Source: Archegozetes longisetosus (Eukaryota > Arthropoda > Arachnida > Sarcoptiformes > Trhypochthoniidae). From it: DNA of 64,000 bases. The notes beneath the pieces were generated by a model. It saw only the letters and a program-made list of their open reading frames with translations, made no database searches and was not told the DNA's origin. Below, one piece after another: positions 1 to 13,402 of this stretch. Positions within the stretch are counted from its first letter, which is position 1. Every line of letters starts with the position of its first letter. Both the position numbers and the translations under genes were made by a program. The stretch is taken from contig JAEMBT020000001.1 of the NCBI GenBank assembly GCA_018873245.2, positions 3,038,001 through 3,102,000 on the forward strand, read 5' to 3'.

Positions 1-945
1 GTTTTCTCGTATTAATCATCCAAAGTATATCCTGTTTCAATTGATACCAGTAGTGATACCATATTTAGTTCGCTTCTATTTTTGTCAAACAGATACATTT
101 TCAAACTAACATGTTTAATTATACGAATAAATTTTGCTTAACTCTTCAATATTCAAATTGCTTTTACTTAGTATAATAGCTGAGTAACAGATTATCATAA
201 ATTTTGAACGTTACTGATTGAAGTTACGCAAACAGATTATGTCAGGTTACTATTTATATTTTGAGTCTTATGAACTGTAGTCATTCAAACAGCAAATTTT
301 TTACGCTCTTCACATGTATATCCCGCTAAATCAGAGTCATTCAACTCTTTCGTTTCGACTTCTATGAACTTTTGAATGAACCGAATTAGAGATTTTGAAA
401 AATTTGATTACTTGTAATATTGGGTTGTTTTCAATTTATCAGAATTGAATCTGTACTGATTAAGAAATTGATTTCATTTAAGTGTTAGGGAATTCATAAT
501 TATTCAAACTATGAAACCAATTCGCAAAGGCTTTCGCTTTAAAACTGATTTCAAACTATCCGTATTTTGATCCTTTTTCAAACTAGTGCTTTGATTGACG
601 ACGATTTTGATTTTACGCAAACAACTTTGAGGCAGAAATTAATAAACAAAACTTCTTGTTCGACAAACAAGTTCAGATCTATTTTTATAACTTAAAAATA
701 TGGAACACTAGACTCAACATGAAAATTATATGAAAATTATGTGAAAATAACGAGTTCATACAAACCACTGATAGTATGCATTCAAATTATTTCTTAACAT
801 TCGTTCGAAACCTAAATACAAATAAATCTGAGTTTTCAATAGTTGACAAATTTTATGAGCCATCATTTGAAAGGTGTCGGTAACGTTAGCTACCTTTGAA
901 TCATTGATGGGATAAATATAATTCCCGAAACTTAAAATATAAATA

Positions 946-1101
946 CAGTAAAACCTAGATATAACGAACCATTTTAGATAGTCTCAGCATAGAGGATATA
1001 GACTTGATATTATATGGACTTAGCCTCGAAATAAAAAAAGCCTCAACATAATGAAGTAAATTGTCTAGTGCCTTCAACTCAGTTATATTGAGGTTTTACT
1101 G
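946..1101. mobile_element. pogo/Tigger-like MITE, TA target duplication
   Basis: 156 bp with terminal inverted repeats CAGTAAAACCTAGATATAAC and, at the other end in reverse complement, CAGTAAAACCTCAATATAAC, flanked by TA on both sides (944-945, 1102-1103). A CAGT start and TA duplication are typical of pogo-type elements. There is no coding capacity. Confidence 0.8.
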
Positions 1102-3010
1102 TAGTCCAAGTGCTTTACATTATTTAATATTCTTACTTTTCAGCTAAAGCTTGTTATCTATCCCTCGATTGGTCAATTTGAAGGAATATTTTATTGCCGT
1201 GTTCGACTAAATTTCTAATTCAGTCCAACAAAGCTAATAACACTTTTCATGTTTGCTCGTAATGTTTTAACATTGGATATAAAATTTTAGAATTAAATAG
1301 AATAGAAGATGTTCTGAGTATTGGTTGAATAGCATTAGTGTTGCGAGAAATTGAGAATTTCTAAATGACCACGTTTATTATTATTGCAACATTTCATGGA
1401 ATGAGTTGAAAGCGTGAATGAGGCTCCAAATAAATGCGAAACTTATCAGATTGAAAGGAATGTTACTAATCTTAATTAAGTCTATCAATAATTCAGTGTT
1501 TGTTGTGATGAATTATAACTATTTGTTCCATAATTCATCTGATGTTATGTTAATATTTTCTGTGAAAGAATATTTCATCACTCAACTGAATGTGTGAAAA
1601 ATTCGAGTGAAAGCACCAATCGAAATTGACTTGATTAGTGAAAGAAATTTCATAAAGCTTGGCGTATAAAATAGAAATAGTTTTTTGTATATGCAACTGA
1701 TATTAAAACATGTTTGGCAGTAATTCTTATGTTTGGTAATAATTCTTATGCTGTCAAATAGTCAGAGATTAACTTCCGAAAAATTGATAAATTGTATATT
1801 TGTTTCGGATAAATCAATTGCACATTCACTTTAGTTCAATATCTTATTTGAGTACAAACAGAAAGGTTATCAAATAAAACATTGATTATTATAACTGAAT
1901 CTGTCACAACTCAGACTAATCGCATTTCGAATAAAACTGATTCTAGAAAGCAGAATCATTCCTTGCTATGAAGATCTTTCATAAGTAGTGATCGGGAGAA
2001 AGCAAAAATATTTACGGTTGGCAAATACACTTTGTGAGAAACCGGCAACTTGTAGTCTAAAGGGGACAAATCCTAGAGTGTCATAATAATAATGATTGTC
2101 ATAAATGTCATATAAGGAGCCGATTTGAGACAAAACTCCATCAAAACTTGACCACGCTTCCCATAAATTTGGAAAATTCATATCAGACTTTTATTTAAAG
2201 ATAGACTGAATAGTTGTGAGATTTTAACTAGACGTTATTATATTGAAAAAGTTGTAAAGATTTATTTAGCGAATTTTCATATTTTTGGTAATCATGTGGA
2301 AAATGGTGAATTGTCTGAATATTTCTTGAAACTGAAGTCACTCAAGTCCGATATTTTGTCCGAGACTTTGAGATTTTGTTCGGGATAGTGAGTGTGGCAC
2401 CCCTAAACTATTGTGGATCAGTTACAGATAAACTAAACTAAATTTGTCAGATAAAAATAGTTTCTGATTGATAAGCATGCAATAGATTACTATATTATTG
2501 AGAAACAAAAGTAATGCTAATAAAATAGTAATTAGATTCTAGTCATTTGACCATCTGCTATCAAATACTTTTACCTCTTTGATTCCGAAATATTTTGGGT
2601 TTAAATCCATGTCATATAACTCAGCTCTGACTTGAAGTCAATTATTTTTGTCAAATTAATTTTCGCGCCCATTGATCAGTGAATAGATTGAATGTGAAGT
2701 TAATTGGATTAATGGCTCAATTGTTAAAGTTATGTAGTGTTATGTAGTGTCATGTCTTCTATCCTCACGTTTTTGACTGCAGTTCTTTCACAATAGTATT
2801 GTTAGATGTGAGCAAAGAAATTAAAGAATCCACTGAGTAGTCATTCATTCTCACTGTTAATCTGTGATTAATCGCTTCATTATAACGAAATGTTGGAAAA
2901 GTAGGTTTTAGTATAACTTAAGCTACAAATCACTGGATTAGATGTCATCGTGATTTACAAACCAAATTGAATGCAATTAAAAAAATCTCTAAGAAAATTG
3001 ACTACTACTA

Positions 3011-3122
3011 CAGTGAAATCTATCTAAATAGAACATATTGTTAAGTGGCTCTTAAGCTACATTTTCTATGGGATTTATATATTGTTTTTTCTAAGACAGT
3101 GACAGTTAGATAGGTTTTACAG
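3011..3122. mobile_element. Short pogo-like MITE (CAGTRAAACC family), degenerate
   Basis: 112 bp. The left end is CAGTGAAATCTATCTAA; the right end in reverse complement is CTGTAAAACCTATCTAA. TA precedes the left end only. Related copies at 38925 and 41359 share the ends and internal CTTAAG-containing sequence. Confidence 0.6.
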
Positions 3123-6100
3123 TTTGAGAGTTTGAAATTAATTATCAGTAGGGAAATACATTTATTATATATTGAAATCACTCTCAAACAAGTTTGACTC
3201 GAGTGTCACTCTCTCACTACAAGTGAGTTGACACTGAAGTGATGAGTGATTTTAGTCGATTATTTCTCTGAAAAGGCGATACTCTCTCTCATTGAACCAA
3301 GAATTGGGTCATATCTGTTGTTCACTATTAAATGGAAACTTCTCTAACACGTCTAGAGAAGAAAGTGTGGCATTTTAACTCAGATCACGTCACATGTGAG
3401 GACTTGATTGTTAACATTTTTGTGGAACATTGAAGGCACTTAAATTTGTTTTTATCTATTCTAAACCCAAATTGAAGTGTAAATTAAATTTAAGCGTTTT
3501 ATGTTATAATAAAAGAGAGTATAATTGAAATTTGCATTGATTTTGTTTGCGTTCAATTTAACGCAAATATGACTAAAATGTAAACAACTTTATTAGTTAT
3601 GCTGATCAGTGAGAGTCACATTTTGTTTATTTAGGAGCTGTAGAATAAAAATAGTTTACTTTAAATGTGAGTTTTGATGAATAATTATTATTTATTTTAA
3701 GTATAGGGAGCATAACTAGAATCTTGATTTTGACTCTTTTTCAGCCAAATATAATGATAAAATAGTTTTGTTATAAAACACTGAGACGATCACTAAGTTG
3801 TTGTCTACCTTTATTTCAAGTTTCATATTTTTAATCTATGAGCTAAGCTTTTGATCATTTTTATAAAACAGACTTTAATTTGTGTGAAGAAAATATTAAA
3901 ATTTCATTTGAACAATAAGAAAAACTTTAATTTGTTTAATAGTTGTGTTTTCTGAACTTAATGTTAAATTTAATGTTAAATATAATACTTGTTCGGTACA
4001 TGTATAACGTTTTGACCTGTAAGCTACCTGTAAGTCTTTAGTTCTAAGGATGTGTTATTAGCGAAGTAGAAGAAAAATCGAATCTAAAAATACAAGTTAA
4101 AATCATGTTTGTTAGAAGTCTGTCAATATTTTTGTTAGAAGTCTTTTCAAATTGTTGTTGAGCATGGCTGTAAAAATTCAAGTGAAATAAGCGATTCAAT
4201 GCAGTGCTTTACAGAGAAGTAAGTTTTCGGGGGAAAGCAGAGCGATGTGGATAAAACAAAACGACTTAAATCCGAAAAAGAAATGAGAAACTGATCGAAA
4301 AACAATTCCTTAATTATAATCTTTGCTGAACGAAATAAATTGGTGATCACAGAAAAATTATTGCTTATATACTGAACTGAAGCAATGATAATAAGTTATC
4401 TCTAGATTTGTTTAGATCTGCCGGACATAGACTTAAATAAGAAGCGGATGATAACCGAAATTGCCATCTCTAGCAATAAAATAAGAGGAAGAGAACGTGC
4501 ATTATCTTTATTTATTCTATAGATAAATGAATTGTGAAAAGCTTTCATTATTTTATGGTCAATGTATTATTAGCAAAATTTTCTTCTTAGAGTGTGAGAC
4601 AAGTTAAAGCAAATGCGTGTCTGACCACAATTTATAAAGAGCTTAAGGTCATTGAGACATAAGTCCACCCATTCTTACATTTTAATACACTTATATAATG
4701 CTTCAAACCTAAGATCAAAGTGCATGGAACACATTTTCAGTTCTTAAATGTGAGTTTATTTTTGGGACGACTATTTCAAACAATGCTTTTATATAATTTT
4801 AAGCATTCTGTCAACTGAGAAATGGCTATGAATCCCATTTGAGTATTAGGTTAAATAGATTTCTAAACCATTTACTTATATGTTTTATGCAAATCTTATT
4901 CCGTAAACTCTTATCTCATATTTTTTGCTCAGTTAAATCAATCATAGCTTTTAAATCATAAAATTTTTTCTATTCACTTCATCTCATTCTTTTCCAACAA
5001 ATATTAGATTTAAGAAAAGTTTTGCCTATAAACAGATTTATGTTTTAGTAAATTCAGTCAGATCTCAATAAACTCAGCTGAAGGAATCAGAAAATATACT
5101 TCATTATAAAGAGGTATTACTGTATATCTAAAAATAGGGCAGAACTATAAATAGCTTTTTTATTTAAGATTCAGTTTTAATTTGTGTTTCAACTCACGTT
5201 TAGTCCAGCAATAGCTTAAGATTTATGAGTTGACTGTAACAAAAAACTATTTTCACACATTTCAAATGAATGTTTTATTACCAATCACTATAACTGACGT
5301 TCAATACGATCTCACTCTATAGAAGTCTACTAAATGAATATTTACAAACTTTAGTTTACAATGTCACAAATTTTTGAATCAGATTCACTGTAATAACATC
5401 AATAAAGTAACTCTTATCAATCAATCATTTAATTTAATTTTTGATAAAACAATTTATTCATTAACTTGAGTTTAGATTTTGATAAAAAGTTTTAAAGAAA
5501 ATGGTTTTAACTTTAAAAATAGATTAAAGTTGACTTTTGGTTTTATTATTAATGAATTTCTGTTTGAATTTCAGTCATTAAACTTACATAAGAGACACTA
5601 GTATTGGGTTATTCAATGACAAAATAATTGATTTGTTGTAAGCATAGTTATTTCAATGATTTAAATGTTCAGCACTCTAGAAATTCACATTTTATTGATC
5701 TCCAGATTCATAATTTGGCTTTTCTTACACTTTGATAAATACTTTAGAAACTTGATCTCAACATCATATGACCTAAATCGAAGTTTTCAGCCTTAACCTT
5801 AATGTTTCGTAACTTAGAAGAGTCTGAACGAAGTTTTGATTGAAGTTTTTATAAAATATTCTTATGAAATAGACGTTAGATTCAGTGATGGAAGTCTAAG
5901 TTTGGATGTGACACTAATATCAGTTTATGATTTGACGTTTTATTGTCAATTGTGTTACATTAGATAAGATAGAAGTTGTATTCAAGATATATATTGTTGA
6001 CATCCCCTCTCGTCTCTACATAATCATTATTCGATTAGATTTTTTGAACGTATATTTTGAGAACTAATGGTATTATAATCTAAGCCGTACTTCGTAGAAG

Positions 6101-7814
6101 TGTTGGAAATTTCACTAACTAAATGTAAATCTAAATCATTTTCATATCTGAAAGTTCATGTATTTATGCGATATTCCGCTATAATAATATTTTTAAAAAG
6201 ATTTTTTTATCTCATTAGAGGTTCATTTTATGAACATGTGATCTTAAAATCCAAAGGAATTAAAAATATTGAACAGTATTTGGTTTGATTAAACAGCTCT
6301 TAAGAATGTTGAGCATTAGTATCAGAGTTTGATTCATTAAATCAATAAGCATTATGAATGAAATAGATTCAGAACTTGTATTAGAGTTGTGAACATTCAT
6401 TATCTGATTACGATTTATGACAGTGGGGCAAAAAGTGAGATGACATGCATAATCACATTCTTGATATGTGATTAAAAATTCACTCAAATTAATCTGAAGG
6501 CAGCACGAGTCAAATATTAGAATGTCAAATATCACTTATGGCAACAAAGCCATCAGTTATCACAGACGTCAATCTATTACTAAGAATAATAAGGCTATGA
6601 AATGGGCGAAACTAAATTCGTTTGCTATTAATTCGCTTACGAGGTTTAAACTAAACTTTCTGTAAGTTCAATGCATTCCACTGTTATCTTTACGGCTTTG
6701 ATGACAGATAGTCTTTATTACTTAATTTGATTGAATATTTCTTATCTTACTCTGAAAAGAATAATTTTGAACTCGTAATTATGAACATTTAATCTTTGAA
6801 CTTACATAATCCATCTCTGAAACACTGACTTTGCAGCTCTTTAGAAGTGAAATAATATGTGAACTTTAAGAATCTGATGAATTAAGCCATAAATTTTCTA
6901 AATTGCTTTTTAGGTAATTGTATGTCATATTTTATCTTAGTTTATAGTAACGTTGACAGTATTTCGATGTTTTATCGCAAATGCATTTTATATTTATTTA
7001 TAAACATAACTCAGCATTAATTCAAAGATAATCTCTTTTGTAGTGAAATTCACTTCAATCATAAGAACGATCTATAAGTAAACCATAAATATGAAAAGTA
7101 GCTGTTATTTCATTATAAACTTTCAAACAATTGTAATGCTTGTAGTGATAGGAAGAAGTCAACAGATGTGTTTCAGATTAGAGATAGTCTTAGTTCTAAT
7201 GCAATCATTTGATTGAAACTTATTCTAATCTCATAATAATAATAATCAAATTATTTGTTTAATATTTTCATTTAAATCATTTTTTGGGCACTTATTTGTG
7301 AAATATGATTAAGTACATGAAAATTGAATTACTTTGAAAGATGTGAAAAGCGGATCAGTCTTTAAGACAAATATATATTTTGTCACATTTTTATTACTAT
7401 TTCATTAATTATGACTTAGCTCTCGATTTACTCATAACTTATTTGCGAACATTTGAGAGAAGGCAAAAATGTCTAATATAATGGTTGATACTTAAAATAA
7501 TTAAAAATAATTTCCTAAAACAACATTAATATTCATAAGCCATGTAAACGAGGGACAAAACTACTGAAACAGAATAATTTGACAGAAGGTCAGAGAAAGT
7601 TTTGGAGAACAATCATTTTTCACTTACTATTATTTCTATCCAATGGCTCATAACTCGATAGCGTATGCCTGTCATAAAGTGGTATTAAATGTAATAAATC
7701 AAAAATTTTCATCTAATTAATCATTTTTTGTCGGATTACGGGACTTATTGATTTGAGCACATAAATCGATTTTTTGCGTAAAAATTTGATTTTGTGTATT
7801 GTGATTAGAAACTA

Positions 7815-7853
7815 ACCTAACCTAAACTAACCCAACCCAATCTAACCTAATCT
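7815..7853 (+). repeat. CCTAA/CTAAC-rich tract before exon 1
   Basis: An irregular CTAACCTAACCTAAACTAAC-type tract resembles the complement of the arthropod telomere repeat TTAGG. It sits 25-65 nt upstream of the acceptor at 7878 and contains several CTAAC/CTAAT branch-point-like motifs. Related short tracts occur near 14709, 30502, 31616 and 47998. Confidence 0.6.
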
Positions 7854-7878
7854 ATTGTTATATTTTGTTTCGTTGCAG

Positions 7879-8085
7879 TGAACTTAGAGCACAACACAAA
7901 TTCAGACTGGAACCCACAATTAGAGGCAACAGATAATTTCATACTAAAATCTAAGATAACTCAATGTTACGAATCAGATGTGATCAAATGCGACAATGCG
8001 AGCGAGGTTTGTTTTCATTCGAGCTCAAAATGCGATGGAATCGTTGACTGTCCCAATGGCTACGATAAAAGTGTCAAACTTTGTA
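7879..8085 (+). CDS. GRL101-like: Exon 1 recognised: N-terminal linker plus LDLa module 1
   Basis: The exon follows acceptor TTGCAG and ends before donor GTGAGT, phase 1 to 1, 69 codons. The first ~28 residues are a polar linker; the LDLa module then has all six cysteines, from CYESDVIKC to the last Cys at 8082-8084. The Ca-site region reads CDGIVDCPNGYDKS, so the usual last acidic residue (DE) is replaced by Lys-Ser. An upstream exon must supply the first codon base and the signal peptide. A run of CTAAC-like motifs (7815-7853) lies just upstream of the acceptor. Confidence 0.85.
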
Positions 8086-9823
8086 GTGAGTTAACCAAAT
8101 AACATATTAATGCTTTACGGGATCTAGTTTTCAGTTCTTCAGCCATTTCTTGTTGACGTTTTTCAACACAATTTAGTCCGTATGCTGTTTTTGAAACTAA
8201 CCCAAAGTGAAAGCATTTGAAATAACATGTTTGTGAGCAGTAATGTCAATGTGTTGACCAATCAGACAGTTTAGGTTAAAGCGATATAAGTCTTTGGGAC
8301 GAGCATTGACTAAGCCGGCAATACAAATACTTTAATGGAAAAGCTTTTCAATGTATAAAAAATATGTATAAGGCACAAATTTGTGGTAGAGTCTCATCTT
8401 TCCAATAAACATTTAGATAACTATAGTAACTTTGAAGCTTTTATTATAACTTTTCTTAAGGCTAAATTCTGCAAAAAACACTTTTTTGGTGGTTTTGGTT
8501 TTTAAACTTCTTAATTCAAACTAATATTTCAAATTATTTATGATCCGAATTTTTTATGTAAATTAATAAATCACTCCTGACAAAGATTAATACTAGTGAA
8601 CAAGTCCTGAAGATTTAAAAATTGGTTCTTTGCTGACATAAATGGCTGAGAAGTAGAGCCAAAAATTGATTTATGAATTAGCATATAATTAAAAAATTAG
8701 CATTTTATTAGACGCATCATTATATTAGAGAAAAGATCATTTTCTTAACACAAAGGCTCGATTAGACCTAAAGGCAAATGTAATTACAACACACGAATCT
8801 CTACAAATTTAATGTTTTAATCGATTACAAAGTTTTACAAAGTTTAAAAAGTTTTGAGGGCAACGGATTAAACCGTTGTGTTCATTGCCAGCTACTATAT
8901 GTTTAGGTAGGTACTGTTGGCAACTATTTGTTACTCAATTTATCTGTTAAACCAACAATTGTATAGTCTAAAAGTCAACTTTATATCCGGGTTTTAGCTC
9001 AGTCTAAATGCTTCTTTGTTTAGCTTAACAACAAGAGTACTTAACTGAACAAAATTGATGTTCGCTTCATCTCATTCTATACTCAGAAATATCATTGTTT
9101 GAACCAAAGTATTACAAAAATTTAAATAAATATCATTGAAAAGAAATATACGTTAATAGTAACAAGAATTTATTGAAAAAGTTCTAAGAGTTGCGAAATA
9201 TAAGTTGGATTCATATATTTCCTAAATCAAGATTAATGTTTGAGTACAAAAGTTTAGTTCACTTATAATTAGTCTGACGACCCCTCACCAAACTATATCT
9301 GTCACTTTGATCTGATCCACTGTTTCATAAAAATGTTTGATTCTTCTGAAAAATCTCTTTTGGGAGACATAAACAACTGTTACACTATTCTGAAGAGTAG
9401 ATTATATTTTTAGGCCAACAACTATTTACAGAGTTTTAACGGAACATATATTAAAACCTGAAAATCATAGCATCTATAAAGTGATTTCCTTTAATCATCA
9501 TTTCATTAGTAAAACTATTCTCTACACGACTTTTATGCTTTCATTTTAATTCTGATTTATGGAATTCTCTGGATTTATATTAAAAATGAGACTCATTATC
9601 TGCTCCCCTATTAATATAAATGAACGAATTTTCATCTAAATAAGATTATAATCAAACAGACAATATTTAGTATATTATATCTAATAAATAGTTTATTTTG
9701 ACACTAATTCGCTATTGAATCCAGAACTGATTTCTCAAACCAGTTGAGAGCATGCAATTTAATATTAAACATGATAAATCAATTAGAAAAACAGTTAGCA
9801 AATAATCCAAATTCAATTCTTTT

Positions 9824-10432
9824 CGGAGTGCGGCTTGAACGCCGAAGTCTGATACGCATAATGGGTTTTTACGTAGGCAGGAACGCCGAATATAGAGAAA
9901 AACCTGTTTTCACCTGATTTTCTTAACACTGATTTCCTATCTAAGTAATCCCTGAAATCATTGATTGCTATATCCCAAAGGGATATCAATAATTTTACAA
10001 TAAAATAAATTGAGAGATAAGCTTAAATACACATGCCGGCCGTGTAAATTAATCTCATTTGCACGAAGTTTTGACTCAAACGTGTTTTAATTGTTTCTTC
10101 TATTATAAATTACTCATTTTTCAACCTGTTTAAAAATTTTATTTCAATAAGTAAAATACAACTGTTTAAACTGAGCATATTTATAAATTATAGTGTATTA
10201 AATTAAATTGTTAAAATAAATGTACCACTTTCTCGTACAATAATGAGAAAAGCTCGAGCTACGCACAGCCACGGCTTTTCTGATCAATGATAATCTTTTG
10301 AATGAGATTCAGGTTATTTCAAAGGATTGAAGAAAAATGGGATCTGAAAACAGGTTTTTCTCTATATTCGGCGTTCCTGCCTACGTAAAAACCCATTATG
10401 CGTATCAGACTTCGGCGTTCAAGCCGGCAATC
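9824..10432. mobile_element. 609-bp TIR element (hAT-like MITE) with about 87-bp arms
   Basis: The left arm (9824-9911) and right arm (10346-10432) are near-perfect inverted copies containing GCTTGAACGCCGAAGTCTG. Each arm carries AACGCCGAA twice. Both sides are flanked by ATTCTTTT (9816-9823, 10433-10440), an 8-bp duplication as hAT elements make. The extreme ends match less well than the arms. The middle is AT-rich with no open frame of note. Confidence 0.8.
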
Positions 10433-10821
10433 ATTCTTTTCTATGTTTATACTTTTGAGGGCTCGAATTTATTTGATGTAATCTAGCTTAAAACTACTTC
10501 ACTCTTTCAGTCTTCTTAAGTTAAATTTTTGAATCCGTGTTAACTCTAAATACTATTTAATGCTATACTCAATTGAATTTCAAACAAATATTCGTTTTTA
10601 TTTATTTAATTAACTCGATTTGAAAACATTGAATTGGGATTTAGTTTACATTAGTTTGCTTTGAAAACTAACAAAAGTGGAAACAATTTGTTTCAATATT
10701 GTAGATAAAGATAGTACATAATTGACATGTACAAATGTTTTGTGAGTAAATATATTATACCATTAAGATTGAATTATATTGAAGTAGTCGCATTTTAGTG
10801 CCAAGAAACCAATTTGAATTA

Positions 10822-10890
10822 CAGTCTGACCCTGTTAGAGACAACTGATCGGTGCGTAGGAAATAAGTTGCCTATAATCGGGTCAGACTG
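10822..10890. mobile_element. 69-bp MITE, CAGTCTGACC ends, TA duplication
   Basis: The ends CAGTCTGACC and GGTCAGACTG are perfect inverted copies flanked by TA on both sides. Its left half (CAACTGATCGGT, GGAAATAAGTTGCCTA) matches the longer element at 21091, so it is an internally deleted copy of the same family. Confidence 0.8.
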
Positions 10891-12373
10891 TATTAGTTAC
10901 TATATCCCAATTTAATCGATACTAATAGTGAACTGTAACAACGTTTTTTTTATCAAAGTTTCACTCTTTTCAATCTTTTGTTCGAGGCGTGAATCATTAT
11001 ATTTGTTTAAAATGTGATCTTATTTAGATAAAAAACTGAATTTTTATTAGCCTCTTCTTAAAGGATAAGATTCCTGAACGAGAATCAAAGTGACATTTTA
11101 CCATTAATATTAGTGCCAAAAGTCAGGAATACTATTGTTCTCTCATTCACTCTACTCTTTTGTATTTCTTTTTCAAGACAAGAATTTGTTTGATATGAGT
11201 TTAGACACAATCCACTATTTGTGTGACAATTACTTTAACGCACCCATTAGTCAGTCCCTCACCAACTGGTGACAACTATTTGCCTGACACTTTTGACTGT
11301 AACTGTTCAACTTTTTAGATAACTACTCACAGTTATGGCGCCGTTTTCATTGATCACTATATTGTGCTCTCCTTTTAGTGATCATGTCTTAAGAAACTAT
11401 TCATTAATATAATGACCAAAATCTGTTTTTGTCTCATGGGTTTCAAAATTGATTTCAATAAAGATGAAAGCTGAATACCATTTCGATGTGATATAGAAAC
11501 TGATCCAAACTTTTTCTGAGAGTTACTGAAAAATTTAAACAATAGCCCAGAAAAGTATCAAAAAAATGGATTGCAGTCTGATCTTTGAAAGGAAGATAAA
11601 AGCTTTTATTATTCCAAATATTTCATGATTGAGCTGAAGAGAATTATCTCTAATGATTGGCATTTTTCTTCCTGATTGTCGTGTACTTATACAGATATTA
11701 ATATTTGATTAGCTCATGAATTAGATTAGTTCATACCTAAGAAGCAGGAAGTATTTAGAAATCATTTAATCAAAATACCTTATATTCTGATAGATATTGT
11801 GATAATTGTGAGCCTATTTTAAGTATTTAATCACAACATTAAGACTTAATTTGAAGAAATGTTATCCAATTACTTTACCAGTTTGCTTAACATTTGAATA
11901 CAGTTTATGATATTTGTGAGGAATATTAGAATATCAGTTCCGTATCTTAAACCAAATTCTACTCAATATTCTGGAACCCAACCAATCGATAAAACACACA
12001 AAAACGAACTCAAGTTTTAAGTATAAGTCTGAAAAGCTCACCTTTCAATTGAATTAAGTTTTATATCGAACTAATCATATAAATGAATATTGGGATGAAT
12101 TTTCGTGAATTTCAAATAAATTTTTACTGATGAGGATATGTTGTAGTGAGGAATCGAAGTGCTCTCAAGTGATATATGCAACAATTTTTGTTTAAAGCAA
12201 CCCTTTTGTTTGAGTCCATTATTCAAGCGATCGATTGTTTAAAGAAATATATTATGCAGTAACGGATGTTTCAAACCCTTTATTCGCTTTTACAATAATC
12301 TATTTATTCAGTGAGTTTTGAGCCGTATCTGACACATAAATACAACAATACTATAAGGAGTCAAATTAAGATA

Positions 12374-12951
12374 CAGACAATGCCGTTTATAACGAGTCTT
12401 CGGGACCAGAGAAATGACTCGTTATAAACGGACATATATTGGAAAAAGTTTTTATTTTTTAAGTGAATGAAAAACAGCGGAAATATAGAGAAAACAATAG
12501 TTTAATTGAAGTATTAGTTATCTTTAGTATAATATTCTGTAATCAATGTTTGTAAACATTTTTATCCAAATTGGGCGCTTTTGCTCTGATTTTGTCTTTA
12601 TTTTTATGAAATCATTTATTGATGTCTTATTAAGTTAGTTAATCCATATTTAGCGGTAACAGTGTCACAATTAGTCCCATTTTTCGCTTCTTGCATCATA
12701 TCTAATGTGGTTTTTAATGAATAACTTTTTCTCTTTTTTATCTGACATTTGCTTAAATTTTGATTATTGCAATTCAATTTTTGTCGAAAATATACGTTTA
12801 AGTCAAAACTGTGAGCGAATATGTGGTCTAAATATAAATGCTTTCAATCATATAATTAGTGATACACTGAATTTGTATTACAGTTTTCACTATTATTTAT
12901 GGTTTGATTACAACTCGTTATAAGCGGACTCGTTGTAAGTGGAATTGTCTG
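12374..12951. mobile_element. 578-bp pogo-like element, TA duplication
   Basis: The terminal repeats CAGACAATGCCGTTTATAAC (left) and CAGACAATTCCACTTACAAC (right, reverse complement) are flanked by TA at 12372-12373 and 12952-12953. A second internal pair of CTCGTTATAA motifs lies near each end. The 72-codon open frame inside it matches no transposase that I recognise. Confidence 0.78.
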
Positions 12952-13373
12952 TATTTAAGAAAAAATATGAACACTCGATTAAATTAAAAATCGAATCCAA
13001 TGTTTTACGGAAAATAGCTCAAAGATCTAAATTGGATCTAAATCTCGAAACCTATTGATAGGAATTTATTAGGAACTTGGGACATAAGAGCGTTAAAGAA
13101 AGTAAACAAAGTATAAGAACTGATGGAGAGTTTCATGTCAGCAATCGGTCAACATTGAGGCCATTTATATAAGAAATTTAATGATACTTATGTTAGTACT
13201 GCAGTCAAATCATTTTTAAACTTCAGTTATTTCTTGTTATTTCTGTTAGACTTATTTTCTAACATTTCAGGTTTGCTCAAATTTCGTTAATGTAGTGAAT
13301 ACTTTAAGTTTTATAGCCTTAAACTCGGACTAATAGGACAAACATTAATCAATTTTATGGCTTGAAATGTGTG

Positions 13374-13402
13374 GACAGACAGACAGACAGACAGACAGAC
13401 AG
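13374..13402 (+). repeat. (GACA)n microsatellite, about 29 nt
   Basis: Seven perfect GACA units in the large first recognised intron. Confidence 0.95.

Larger units (their letters stand above)
1..7878. other. Upstream region without a recognised gene
   Basis: AT-rich sequence with two MITEs (946, 3011) and only short open frames without codon or domain signal. The receptor's signal-peptide exon should lie here or beyond the window, but no exon could be chosen with confidence. Confidence 0.6.

Noticed and set aside
6100..6288. 62-codon open frame as the missing signal-peptide exon
   Set aside because: No clear signal peptide, and no phase-1 donor at a sensible place; AT-rich frames of this length occur by chance.
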